A stretch of DNA of 64,000 nt, from contig NZ_CP016210.1 of the NCBI RefSeq assembly GCF_001682385.1, positions 1,674,001-1,738,000 on the forward strand, given 5' to 3'. Below are positions 17,424 to 26,136 of this stretch, in pieces. Source of the DNA: Azoarcus olearius (lineage in GTDB: Bacteria; Pseudomonadota; Gammaproteobacteria; Burkholderiales; Rhodocyclaceae). Under the pieces are notes generated by a model, which was not told the DNA's origin, searched no databases, and was given only the letters and a program-made list of their open reading frames with translations. A program made the position numbers and the translations under genes. Position 1 is the first letter of the stretch; the number at the start of each line of letters is the position of its first letter.

Positions 17424-19987
17424 GCGGTCAGCGCCGGCCGCGCAGCACGCGCGCGGGCGGGCAGCACCTCGCGTTCGGGCCGGCCGACGTGGTAGCCCTG
17501 CGCATAGTCGATGCCGAACTCGCGCAGCAGCGCCAGCACCTCGGCCGATTCCACGAACTCCGCCACCACCTTGATCTTCAGTGCACGCGACAGCTCGGTG
17601 ATGCTCTGCACGAAGATGCGGTCGCGTTCGCTGTTGACCATGTTGGCGATGAAGTCGCCCTCGATCTTCAGCACGTCGAACGGGAAGCGGCGCAGGTAGT
17701 GGAAGGACGAGAAGCCCGAACCGAAGTCGTCGATCGCGAGGCGGAAGCCTTCCGCCTTCAGGTCGCAGATGAAGCGTTCCAGCAGCGACAGATTCTTCAC
17801 CGTGTCGCGCTCGGTGATCTCGAACACGATGCGTTCCGGCGCGATGCCCGAGTCGGCGACGATGCTGCGCAGCGTGCGCGCGAACTCCGCCAGCACCAGC
17901 GCGCGCGGCGACAGGTTGAAGAAGATGTCGCCGTCGAAGTCGCTCTCGCGCACGCGCGCCAGCGCGGCTTCGATGACGATCGCGTCGAGGCGGTGGATCA
18001 CACCGATCTTCTCGGCGATCTCGATGAACTGGTCGGCGCGCAGCAGCTGGCCGTTCACCTCCAGCCGCGACAGCACCTCCACCGCCGCGACGCGGCCGTC
18101 CTCGATGCCGAGGATGGGCTGGAAGAAGGGGATGATGCGGCGCTCGTTCACCGCGTGGAGCACCGCCATGCTCATCTCGGAGACGTCGCGGAACACCGCC
18201 ATCACGTCTTCCTCGCTCGGCACCGCCACCCGCTCCTTACCCTCGGCCTTGGCGCGGTACATCATGTTGTCGGCGAACAGGAACAGGTCCTTGGCGGTGG
18301 TGGCGTGGTCCGGATACACCGCCAGCCCGATCGACACGGTGCCGCGGATCGGATCGTTGCCGGGAATTTCGAGCGCGATGTCGCGGGTGGCGTCGAGCAG
18401 GCGGCGCGCGGTGGCGTAACCCTGTTCCAGCTCGGTCTCCGGCAGGATCACGACGAACTCGTCGCCGCCGTAGCGCGCCAGGATGTCGCCGCCGCGCAGC
18501 GCCTGCTGCATGCTGCGCGAGAACTGCTGCAGGAAGCGGTCGCCGGTGGCGTGGCCGTAGTGGTCGTTGATGAGCTTGAAATTGTCGAGGTCGATCAGCA
18601 GCAGCGTGGCGCGGGTGGCGTGGCGCTGGCTGCGGTCCAGTTCGTAATCGAGCAGTTCCCAGAACACGCGCTGGTTGTAGAGGTCGGTCAGCGGGTCGCG
18701 GGTGGCGTAGTACTCCAGGTCGCGGGTGTATTTGTGGATCGCCTTGATCGAGCCCACCACGTTCAGCAGTGTGGACAGGATGGAATCGAGCACCAGGTTG
18801 TGGGTCTGGTCCACCGGCCCCGCGGCCTGCACGCCGATGCCGACGATGCTGCCGATCTTCGGGCGGTCGACGAAGAAGGACTTCACCCGCAGCGTCAGCT
18901 CGGCGTCCTCGGCCGGCGTGGCCGTCTGCGCCGGGTAGTGGTGGTGGATGTTGAGCGTGGCCGGCGCCGAGAAGCGCGGGTCGTCGTTCAGCGTGTCGCG
19001 CACCACGGCCTCGATCCGGCGCCGCGTCGTGGTGCCCGGCTGCACGTGCCAGAAGATCTCCACGTCGAACAGTTCGTCGTCGATCTGGAACACCGAGAAC
19101 AGCACATGGGCGTCGATGATGCTGTTGATGTCGACCAGCAGCTTGCCGACGTAGGCGCGCCAGTCGCGGATCACCTCGGACGTGATGACGAATTTCTCCA
19201 GCAGGCCGATCTCGAACAGCAGGATGTTCTTGTCCACCGCGATCGTGCGCAGGCGCGCGGCAAGGCCGGCGATGGCCTCGTGGACGCGGTTGATTTCGCC
19301 GAAGGTGGCCTTGCGCTCGCCCAGCCGCAGATGGCGCAGGTCCGAGACCTTGTTGATCGAATCGAGGCTGCTTTCCACCTCGTTCACGCTGCGCGATACC
19401 GAGCGTCCGATCCACCACAGTGCGGTGCCCGCCAGCAGCAGCCCAAGCAGCAGGCTGGGCGCCGCGTGCAGGTAGAACGCCGAGCGCGCCTGCTGCAGCA
19501 CCTGGCCGAAGGGCTGGGTGACCTCGATTGCGCCAAGCACGTCGCCGGGGCGGGCGTTGTCGTGACAACCGAGGCAGCGTTCCTCGGCGCGCAGCGGCAC
19601 CGCGCTGCGAAAACGCCCGTCGCTCACATGGTCGCCCGCGTCGCCGCGCTGCAGTGCCGCGCTCACCAGTTCGTCAGGCGCGGGCTGCGCGATGCTGCCG
19701 TAGCGTGCCTCTACCACCGGGCTGCGGTAGATGGCCACCTTGAGGCCGGCCTCGTTGCCGCCGGCGTGGATGCCGTCGAGAAAGCGCTCGGCCTGCGCGC
19801 GCGTCCAGCCCTGGCTCATGATGCCGTACATCGCGGCGAAGCTGACCCGCGCCGCCTCGCGCGCCTGGTCGCGCGCATGGGTGCTGAAGGCTTGCTCGAA
19901 CGCGGAACTGATCGCGAGCCAGCTGCCTGCCGTGAAGATGATGCCGACCGCGGCGGAGGTGGCGACTATGAAACCTTTGAGGTTCAT
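17417..19987 (-). CDS. Membrane GGDEF-EAL protein with a periplasmic CXXCH haem-type sensor
   Basis: An 856-residue c-di-GMP turnover protein. TM1 (about 5-27) and TM2 (about 176-196) bracket a periplasmic domain containing CLGCH at 138-142, a c-type haem attachment motif, in a context resembling DUF3365/Tll0287-like sensors. A HAMP-like segment and a GAF-like region follow, then GGDEF (ILARYGGDEFVVI, with an RGGD inhibitory site five residues upstream) and EAL. The EAL domain reads EVLSR instead of EALxR, but NLSPRAL, EITERD, DDFGSGFSS and the KVVAEFVE glutamate are present. Both activities could be intact; which dominates is unknown. ATG 19987 (MNLKGFIVA) was chosen because it places TM1 at the N-terminus. 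Confidence 0.88.
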   Translation of the reverse strand: MNLKGFIVATSAAVGIIFTAGSWLAISSAFEQAFSTHARDQAREAARVSFAAMYGIMSQGWTRAQAERFLDGIHAGGNEAGLKVAIYRSPVVEARYGSIAQPAPDELVSAALQRGDAGDHVSDGRFRSAVPLRAEERCLGCHDNARPGDVLGAIEVTQPFGQVLQQARSAFYLHAAPSLLLGLLLAGTALWWIGRSVSRSVNEVESSLDSINKVSDLRHLRLGERKATFGEINRVHEAIAGLAARLRTIAVDKNILLFEIGLLEKFVITSEVIRDWRAYVGKLLVDINSIIDAHVLFSVFQIDDELFDVEIFWHVQPGTTTRRRIEAVVRDTLNDDPRFSAPATLNIHHHYPAQTATPAEDAELTLRVKSFFVDRPKIGSIVGIGVQAAGPVDQTHNLVLDSILSTLLNVVGSIKAIHKYTRDLEYYATRDPLTDLYNQRVFWELLDYELDRSQRHATRATLLLIDLDNFKLINDHYGHATGDRFLQQFSRSMQQALRGGDILARYGGDEFVVILPETELEQGYATARRLLDATRDIALEIPGNDPIRGTVSIGLAVYPDHATTAKDLFLFADNMMYRAKAEGKERVAVPSEEDVMAVFRDVSEMSMAVLHAVNERRIIPFFQPILGIEDGRVAAVEVLSRLEVNGQLLRADQFIEIAEKIGVIHRLDAIVIEAALARVRESDFDGDIFFNLSPRALVLAEFARTLRSIVADSGIAPERIVFEITERDTVKNLSLLERFICDLKAEGFRLAIDDFGSGFSSFHYLRRFPFDVLKIEGDFIANMVNSERDRIFVQSITELSRALKIKVVAEFVESAEVLALLREFGIDYAQGYHVGRPEREVLPARARAARPALTAQ

Positions 19988-20145
19988 CGGAGGCGGGCTT
20001 CTTGGGAGGGTGGGCTCACGATACTGACAGCCCAATCCGGGTCTGTTGCGCTAGATCAAGACTCGGTGCCAGCCGCGGGGCAAGGCGCGACGGCCGGCGT
20101 GGAAGGGGGCACGAAGGGAAGCGGTCCCCCGGGGAAGGGCGCCGC

Positions 20146-20727
20146 TCAGCCGATGCGTGCCGCCAGTTTTTGCACCCGCGCCAGCCAGCGCTCGCGCCGC
20201 GCCGTCGGGGCGTCCTTCACCGGCCCCAGCAGCAGCGTGCGCACCGGGCGGATGCCGCAGAATTCCAGCGTCGTGCGCCGCATCTGATGGACCGCCGGCA
20301 TGCGGTAGATCCAGCGGAAGTACCACGGCGGCGTATCCATGCTCACCACCAGATCGGCGCTGCGGCCCTTCAACAACTGGTCGGGGAAGAGTGCGCCGTC
20401 GCGGTACTGGAAGGCGAAGCCGGGCAGGAACACGCGGTCGAGAAAGCCTTTCAGCGTGGCCGGCACGCCGCCCCACCACACGGGGAACACGAAGGCGAGG
20501 TGGTCGGCGCGGTGGATGGCCGCGCGGGCGTGTTCGAGGTCCGGCTCCAGCGGCTGGATGCGCCTGTAGCCCTCGTGCAGGATCGGGTCGAAATCGAGGT
20601 CGCCAAGGTTGAGCCGGCTCACTTCATGGCCGGCGGCGGTGGCGGCTTCGGCGTAGCTGGCGGCCAGGGCGCCGCACAAGCTGGCTGCCGAAGGATGGCC
20701 GAGGATGACCAGGACGCGTTTGCCCAT
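20146..20727 (-). CDS. NAD(P)H:quinone oxidoreductase, flavodoxin-like fold
   Basis: A 193-residue flavodoxin-like reductase. The flavin-binding start is VLVILGHPSAASLCGAL and the catalytic/dimer region is FVFPVWWGGVPATLKGFLDRVFLPGFAF, both typical of the NQO1/MdaB/KefF-like group that reduces quinones by two electrons. No signal peptide is visible, so it is cytosolic. It follows a merR gene in the same direction, and the 58-base gap holds a MerR-type promoter, so it is probably induced by whatever that regulator senses (electrophile or quinone stress is the inference). Confidence 0.85.
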   Translation of the reverse strand: MGKRVLVILGHPSAASLCGALAASYAEAATAAGHEVSRLNLGDLDFDPILHEGYRRIQPLEPDLEHARAAIHRADHLAFVFPVWWGGVPATLKGFLDRVFLPGFAFQYRDGALFPDQLLKGRSADLVVSMDTPPWYFRWIYRMPAVHQMRRTTLEFCGIRPVRTLLLGPVKDAPTARRERWLARVQKLAARIG

Positions 20728-20758
20728 GGTTGTGCTCCGTGCTGGAAAGAGGCCGGCA

Positions 20759-20789
20759 GGCTAAGGCTTGCCCCTGAGGGCAGAGTCAA
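20759..20789 (-). promoter_or_regulatory. MerR-type promoter/operator with a 19-bp spacer
   Basis: On the minus strand TTGACT (20789-20784) and TTAGCC (20764-20759) are 19 bases apart, the over-long spacing that MerR activators correct by untwisting DNA. The spacer contains the perfect dyad TGCCC-CTGA-GGGCA at 20769-20782. The -35 overlaps the merR stop codon, and the downstream gene is the quinone reductase. This is one of the clearest regulatory sites in the window. Confidence 0.75.
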
Positions 20790-21208
20790 GCCTCGGCGTC
20801 GGCCGGCAGCGCGACACCGGCCGCCGCACGGCCGGCGTGCGCGCAATGGGCCGCGGCGCCCGGGTCCGCGCCCAGGCAGGCGGCGATCTCCCTGTGCACC
20901 GCGTCCAGCCGGAGGTCGAGGTTGTGCAGGCGGGCGATATCCGCGGCGACGGCGGCGCGCTTCGCCTCGATCAGCCGGCACAGCGCGCTCCAGTCGGGCT
21001 CGGCGCCGGCGAGCAGCGGCTGCAGTTCGGCCAGGCGCATGCCCAGCGCCTGCGCCTGGCGGATCAGCTCCACGCGCGCCACGTCGGCTTCGGCATACAC
21101 CCGGTAGCTGCCGCTGCGGCCGACGGCGCCGAGCAGGCCGAGCGTCTCGTAGTGGCGGATCGCCTTGGGCGAAGCGCCGGTGCGGCGCGCGATTTCTCCG
21201 ATGTACAT
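20786..21208 (-). CDS. MerR family transcriptional regulator
   Basis: A 140-residue regulator with an N-terminal winged HTH (MYIGEIARRTGASPKAIRHY, then LGLLGAVGRSGSYRVYAEAD) and a central dimerisation helix (about 80-112). Cysteines fall at CRLIEAKR, CLGADPG and HCAHAG, so thiol- or metal-based sensing is possible, but the spacing (C-x10-C) does not match a family I can name with confidence. It is upstream of, and co-directional with, the quinone reductase whose promoter carries the MerR dyad. Confidence 0.88.
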   Translation of the reverse strand: MYIGEIARRTGASPKAIRHYETLGLLGAVGRSGSYRVYAEADVARVELIRQAQALGMRLAELQPLLAGAEPDWSALCRLIEAKRAAVAADIARLHNLDLRLDAVHREIAACLGADPGAAAHCAHAGRAAAGVALPADAEA

Positions 21209-21300
21209 GGCTGTTCCCTGCGCGGCGCCTGCTGCGCCGCAATGTCGCGACGATCGCTTAGAATTCCGCCTTTCGTCCTGTCCGCATTCCGAGTCCCACG

Positions 21301-22704
21301 ATGGCCGCCACCCCAGTCCGTACCCGTTTCGCGCCCAGCCCCACCGGCTACCTCCACATCGGCGGTGCCCGCACGGCGCTGTTCTCCTGGGCCTATGCCC
21401 GCCGCCACGGCGGCCGCTTCATCCTGCGCATCGAGGACACCGACGTGGCCCGCTCCACCCCGGAAGCGGTGCAGGCCATCCTGGATGGCATGAAGTGGCT
21501 CGGCCTGGAGCATGACGAGGGCCCGTTCTACCAGATGCAGCGCATGGATCGCTACAAGGAAGTGATCCAGCAGATGCTCGCCGCCGGCACCGCCTACTAC
21601 TGCTACACCTCGAAGGAAGAACTCGACGCGCTGCGCGCCGAGCAGGAAGCGAAGAAGGAGAAGCCGCGCTACGACGGCCGCTGGCGCCCCGCGCCCGGCA
21701 AGACGCTACCGACGCCGCCGGCCGGCGTGCAGCCGGTGGTGCGCTTCTGCAACCCGATCACCGGCGCGGTGGCCTGGAACGACCTGGTGAAGGGCCGCAT
21801 CGAGATCTCCAACACCGAACTCGACGACTTCATCATCGCGCGCGCCGACGGCACGCCCACCTACAACTTCTGCGTCGTCGTCGATGACTGGGACATGGGC
21901 ATCACCCAGGTCATCCGCGGCGACGACCATGTGAACAACACCCCGCGCCAGATCAACGTGCTGCAGGCGCTCGGCGCCAGCGTGCCGCAGTACGCGCACC
22001 TGTCGATGATCCTGGGCGACGACGGCACCAAGCTCTCCAAGCGCCACGGCGCGGTGAGCGTGATGCAGTACGACGACGAAGGCTATCTGCCGGAGGCCGT
22101 CATCAACTACCTCGCGCGCCTGGGCTGGAGCCACGGCGACGACGAGATCTTCAGCCGCGAGCAGTTCGTCGAGTGGTTCGACCTCGACCACATCACGCCG
22201 TCGGCGGCGCAGTTCAACACCGAAAAGCTCAACTGGCTGAACGCCCACTACATCAAGCAGGCCGACAACGCCTACCTGGCGGCCGAAGTCGCCAACCGGC
22301 TTGCCCGCCGCGGGGTCGATCCTGAAGCCGGCCCGGCGCTGGAGCAGGTGGTGGCGCTGTACAAGGACCGCTCCGCCAACCTCAACGAACTCGCCGACGC
22401 GGCCGAGTTGTTCTGCGTGGATGTCCATCCCGCGCCGGAAGTGATCGCCCAGCACCTCACCGACACCGCCAGGGCGGCGCTCGCCAGCCTGCGCGCCCGC
22501 TTCGAGGCGGTGGCGTGGGACAAGGCCGCGCTCAACCAGGCGATCAAGGACACCATGGCCGAGCACGGCCTGAAGATGCCGCAGGTGGCGATTCCGCTGC
22601 GGGTGGCGCTGCTCGGCGTGCCGCAGACGCCGTCGATCGACGCGGTGGTGGAGGTGCTCGGCCGCGAGCGCGTGCTGGCGCGGCTGGCGCGACACCTCGG
22701 CTGA
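21301..22704 (+). CDS. gltX: Glutamyl-tRNA synthetase
   Basis: A 467-residue class I aminoacyl-tRNA synthetase. The HIGH motif is in [18 protein letters not shown] and the KMSKS-type motif is KLSKRHG in [22 protein letters not shown] and [16 protein letters not shown] are typical of discriminating GluRS. The C-terminal anticodon-binding domain is complete. A -10-like TAGAAT lies at about 21259, but no good -35 accompanies it. It is monocistronic, with a terminator at 22730-22770. Confidence 0.97.
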   Translation: MAATPVRTRFAPSPTGYLHIGGARTALFSWAYARRHGGRFILRIEDTDVARSTPEAVQAILDGMKWLGLEHDEGPFYQMQRMDRYKEVIQQMLAAGTAYYCYTSKEELDALRAEQEAKKEKPRYDGRWRPAPGKTLPTPPAGVQPVVRFCNPITGAVAWNDLVKGRIEISNTELDDFIIARADGTPTYNFCVVVDDWDMGITQVIRGDDHVNNTPRQINVLQALGASVPQYAHLSMILGDDGTKLSKRHGAVSVMQYDDEGYLPEAVINYLARLGWSHGDDEIFSREQFVEWFDLDHITPSAAQFNTEKLNWLNAHYIKQADNAYLAAEVANRLARRGVDPEAGPALEQVVALYKDRSANLNELADAAELFCVDVHPAPEVIAQHLTDTARAALASLRARFEAVAWDKAALNQAIKDTMAEHGLKMPQVAIPLRVALLGVPQTPSIDAVVEVLGRERVLARLARHLG

Positions 22705-22729
22705 GGTCCGGCCTTCGCGCTGGTCGCAA

Positions 22730-22770
22730 CGCGGCGCCCGCTCCCGCCAGGGGGGGCGCCGCGGCGTTTT
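22730..22770 (+). terminator. Intrinsic terminator of gltX
   Basis: CGCGGCGCC (22730-22738) pairs with GGCGCCGCG (22755-22763) around a 16-base loop, followed by GCGTTTT. It abuts the stop codon of the convergent sbtB gene, so the stem may also serve that transcript from the other side, although no U-run follows in that direction. Confidence 0.7.
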
Positions 22771-23081
22771 CAGCGGACGAACTTTTCCGGGCGCAGCACG
22801 CCCACGTCGGCCACGTAGGTCACCATCGCGTAGTTGCGGAAGTAGGCGTCTTCCACGTGGCGGGTGATTGCCAGCGAGGTGTCGGCGTCGCACAGGATCT
22901 CCATGCGGATGCTGCTGTCCGCGTCCCACACGCCGCTGCGCATGCCGTGGCTGCCGCAGCCGCGCACGTCGCTGACGGTGTAGCCGTGCGCGCCGAGCGC
23001 CATCACATCCTTCGCCAGCGGGCCTTCCAGCGCCTCTTCGGCGATGATCACAACGAGTTTGCAGGGATGGGTGTTGGGCAT
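22770..23081 (-). CDS. sbtB: PII-like signalling protein SbtB
   Basis: A 103-residue small protein with a PII-like ferredoxin fold (KLVVIIAEEALEGPLAKDVMALGAHGYTV split over residues about 8-36; then DVRGCGSHGMRSGVW as the T-loop region and MEILCDADTSLA). SbtB proteins bind adenine nucleotides, in cyanobacteria including cAMP and AMP, and regulate the bicarbonate transporter SbtA. Here it starts 2 bases after sbtA, which is the main reason for the specific name. The C-terminus ends at VLRPEKFVR and lacks the CGPxGC-type redox loop of cyanobacterial SbtB. Confidence 0.82.
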   Translation of the reverse strand: MPNTHPCKLVVIIAEEALEGPLAKDVMALGAHGYTVSDVRGCGSHGMRSGVWDADSSIRMEILCDADTSLAITRHVEDAYFRNYAMVTYVADVGVLRPEKFVR

Positions 23082-23083
23082 GC

Positions 23084-24022
23084 TCAGCTCCCGTGGATGA
23101 AGCCCGCGATCCGTTCGTAGAGCGGAATCCCGAGCAGGATGTTGAAGGGGAAGGTGATCACCAGCGCCGCGGTGATCGACAGCCCCGGGTTGGCCTCCGG
23201 CACCGCGATCCGCATCGCCGCCGGTGCCGCGATGTAGGAGGCGCTGGCCGCCAGCGTGGCGAGCAGCAGCGTGCCGCCCAGCGACAGGCCGATCGCCACG
23301 CCGAGCACGCTGCCGAGCGTGGCGCCGATCACCGGCATCGCCAGCGCGAAGCCGACCAGGAAGGCGCCGCTGGTGCGCAGCGCGCCGGCCTGTCCGGCCG
23401 CGACCAGGCCCATCTCCAGCAGGAACAGGCACAGCACGCCCTTGAACAGCGTGAAGAAGAAGGGTTCGAGCGGCACCAGGCCCTTCGGCCCGGCCACCCA
23501 GCCGATGATCAGGCCGCCGGCGAGCAGCACCATGCTCTTGCCGAGGAAAATTTCGTGCAGCAGCGGCCCCCACCGCACCTTGCCGCCTTCGCCGCCGAGG
23601 CGGGCGAGCAGGATGCCGACCACGATGCCGGGCATCTCCAGCAGCACCAGGAACAGCGGCAGGTAGGCTTCGTAGGGGATGCTGCGCGCGGTGAGGTAAT
23701 CCACCCCGACCGCGAACGTGACCACGCTGACCGAGCCGTAGTGGCCGGCGATCGCCGCGGCGTTGTAGCGATCGAAGCGGCCCAGCCGGCGCAGGATGGG
23801 GAAGGCCACCAGCGGAATCGCCGCACCCAGCGCCAGCACCGCCAGCGCCTGCGGCAGCACCTGCAGTGGGTCCTGCTTGGCGAGTTCCATGCCGCCCTTG
23901 AGGCCGATGGCGAGCAGCAGGTAGATGGAGAGGGCCTCGTACAGTTGACCGGGCAGTTTCAGGTCCGAGCGGGCGAGGCGGGCAACGAAGCCGAGCAGGA
24001 AGAAGAACGGGATGGCATCCAT
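23084..24022 (-). CDS. sbtA: Sodium-dependent bicarbonate transporter family permease SbtA
   Basis: A 312-residue polytopic membrane protein with about ten hydrophobic segments. It begins DAIPFFFLLGFVARLARSDL and contains IGLKGGMELA, IAGHYGSVSVVTFAVG and ASASYIAAPAAMRIAVPEAN, all characteristic of the SbtA family. It would import bicarbonate with sodium. It is co-directional with mnmC (43-base gap) and translationally close to sbtB (2 bases). The substrate is inferred from the family and from the PII-like partner; a different anion cannot be excluded. Confidence 0.85.
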   Translation of the reverse strand: MDAIPFFFLLGFVARLARSDLKLPGQLYEALSIYLLLAIGLKGGMELAKQDPLQVLPQALAVLALGAAIPLVAFPILRRLGRFDRYNAAAIAGHYGSVSVVTFAVGVDYLTARSIPYEAYLPLFLVLLEMPGIVVGILLARLGGEGGKVRWGPLLHEIFLGKSMVLLAGGLIIGWVAGPKGLVPLEPFFFTLFKGVLCLFLLEMGLVAAGQAGALRTSGAFLVGFALAMPVIGATLGSVLGVAIGLSLGGTLLLATLAASASYIAAPAAMRIAVPEANPGLSITAALVITFPFNILLGIPLYERIAGFIHGS

Positions 24023-24065
24023 GAGGTGTCAGCAGCGGTAATGAATTCTAGGTGGTGGCCGGCCG

Positions 24066-25973
24066 TCAGTCCTCGCCGCGCAGCGATCGTGCGGGGCGCA
24101 GCAGGAAGCGGGCGGGATCGAGCGCGTCGACCAGATCGCGCTCCAGCGGCAGAGGTTCCCCGTCGAGCTGGCTGGCGAGCGTTTCGGCGGCCAGCGTCGC
24201 CCACACCAGGCCGCGCGCGCCGAAGCCGGACAGGGCGTAAAGGCCGGCGTGGCGGGGAATCTCGGCCAGCGCGCAGGGCGCGGCCACGGTGGTGAGCGCG
24301 GGCACCGCGCCCACCATCGGCAGGCGGTCGGGCGAGGCCGGGCGGAAGCCGACGCGGCCTTCCGCCGTTTGGGTGGCGAGCGCGGCGGTGTAGCCCGGCA
24401 GCATGGCTTCGAGCTTGCTCAGGTTTTCGTGGTGGTCGCGCGCGCGCAGCGTCGCGTCGTCGTCGCCGACGTCGAAGGTGGCGCCGGCGCAGCGCAGGCC
24501 ATCTACCGCCGGGCTGACGTAGCCCATGCGGCACATCACCACCCGGGGCGGGCTGCCAGCGGCGGCCGGCAGCAGGCTTACCTGGCCGCGCGCGCTCACC
24601 ACCGGCAAGGGCGCGGCAAGCGGAAAGCCGGTGATGCCGGTGCCCGCCGCGAGGATGGCGACCGGCGCTTCTGCAAGCAGTGCGCCCTGCGCATCGCGGG
24701 CCTGCCAGCGGGTGTCGGCGCGAGTCAGCGTCACGCGCGCGTTCCAGTGCGCGCGGATGCCTTCGCCACCGGCGGAGAGATTGGCGGCGCACAGGCTGGG
24801 CGGCTGCACCCAACCGCTGTCGCCAAACCACCATCCACCCAGCGGCACCGGCCAGCCGCCGATCTCGCTGGCTTCGGCGGCACTGACGAAACGCAGGTGG
24901 GCCGGCGGCAGCGCGAGGCGTTCGACCACCGCGCGCATCTTCGCCTCCTGCGCGGCGTCGCGCGCGAGGTGCAGCACGCCGCAGGCCTCGGCGCGCAGCG
25001 GCAGCCCGGCGGCCTGCAGGCGCTGGATGTGGCGCCAGCCGTAGAGCGTGCCGGCGCGTGTCAGCCGGCCCATGCGGTTGTCGTCCAGGCTGGGCAGCGG
25101 GCGCAGCACGCCGGCGTGATTGCCGGACGCGCCCTGGGCGGGGCCGCTGGCGGCGTCGAGCAGCTCCACCTGCCAGCCGCGCGCCGCGAGCCGTTCGGCG
25201 ATCGAGGTGCCCGCGACACCGGCGCCGATCACCAGCGCGCGGCGCTCGGCCGCGGCTGGCGCCGGGCGGTGTTCGCGCCCGAGGTAACGTCCGCGCAGCA
25301 TCTGCCGCTTGCCGCCGAAGCCGGGTGCCTTCTCCACTTCGAAGCCGGCGCGTCGCAGCCCTTCGCGCACCTCGCCGGCAACCGACCAGGTCGCGAGGGT
25401 CGCGTCCGCCGCGGCCAGCCGGGCAAGCAGGTGGAAGATGCGCGCAGACCACAAATCCGGATTCTTCGCCGGCGAGAAGCCGTCGAGCAGGAAGGCGTCG
25501 GCGCGCGCGTCGAGCTGCGCCAGCCCGTCGCGCGCATCGCCGAAGTAGAGTGTGAGGCAGACGCGGCCGCCATCGAGGTGCAGCCGATGCACGCCGGGCG
25601 CGAGGCAGGGCCAGTTGGCCTGCAGCTCGGCGGCGAGCGGCGCGAACTCCGGCCAGCGCGCGTGCAGCAGCGCGAGGTCTTCGACGCGGAAGGGATGCAG
25701 CTCGCACGAGACGAAGTGCAGCCGTTCGCTGCGCTGCGGGTCCTTACGCCACGCCGCCCAGCTGGCGAGGAAGTTGAGCCCGAGCCCGAAGCCGGTCTCG
25801 ACGATGACGAAGCGCTCGCGGCCGCGCCAGCGTTCGGGCAGGCCGTTGCCGGCGAGAAAGACGTGGTGGGCCTGGCCGAGGCCGCCGTCGCTGGAGTGAT
25901 AGACGTCGCCGTAGGCGGTGGAGTAGGGCGTGCCGTCTTCGGCGAAGCTGAGGCTGGCGGGTGTGATCGGCAT
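24066..25973 (-). CDS. mnmC: Bifunctional tRNA mnm5s2U methyltransferase/oxidoreductase MnmC
   Basis: A 635-residue fusion enzyme for the last steps of 5-methylaminomethyl-2-thiouridine synthesis at the tRNA wobble position. The N-terminal MnmD methyltransferase domain (about 1-230) has VETGFGLGLNFLASWAAW and FLLDGFSPAKNPDLWS. The C-terminal FAD-dependent MnmC domain starts near ALVIGAGVAGTSIAERLA and includes LPSLDDNRMGRLTRAG and a C-terminal SGFGARGLVWAT. Start MPITPASLSFAEDGTPYST at 25973 fits the family; the upstream in-frame extension is low-complexity. It is upstream of sbtA on the same strand. Confidence 0.94.
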   Translation of the reverse strand: MPITPASLSFAEDGTPYSTAYGDVYHSSDGGLGQAHHVFLAGNGLPERWRGRERFVIVETGFGLGLNFLASWAAWRKDPQRSERLHFVSCELHPFRVEDLALLHARWPEFAPLAAELQANWPCLAPGVHRLHLDGGRVCLTLYFGDARDGLAQLDARADAFLLDGFSPAKNPDLWSARIFHLLARLAAADATLATWSVAGEVREGLRRAGFEVEKAPGFGGKRQMLRGRYLGREHRPAPAAAERRALVIGAGVAGTSIAERLAARGWQVELLDAASGPAQGASGNHAGVLRPLPSLDDNRMGRLTRAGTLYGWRHIQRLQAAGLPLRAEACGVLHLARDAAQEAKMRAVVERLALPPAHLRFVSAAEASEIGGWPVPLGGWWFGDSGWVQPPSLCAANLSAGGEGIRAHWNARVTLTRADTRWQARDAQGALLAEAPVAILAAGTGITGFPLAAPLPVVSARGQVSLLPAAAGSPPRVVMCRMGYVSPAVDGLRCAGATFDVGDDDATLRARDHHENLSKLEAMLPGYTAALATQTAEGRVGFRPASPDRLPMVGAVPALTTVAAPCALAEIPRHAGLYALSGFGARGLVWATLAAETLASQLDGEPLPLERDLVDALDPARFLLRPARSLRGED

Positions 25974-26136
25974 GGCGCGGCACGGGCGCGCAACCTGGCC
26001 GGCAGGGCCGGGGGTGTGCGCGCGGACGGTCGGGGGGCGCCATGGTAGCGCGTCGGCCCGCCGCGCGGGTAGCCGGGGCGGGCCCCGGGTGCGGGAGGCC
26101 CGGCGGCGGCAGGGCGCCGCCGGGGAAATCAACGCC

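Noticed and set aside
17489-20287. A 932-codon plus-strand frame
   Set aside because: It is antisense to the GGDEF-EAL gene and repetitive in composition.
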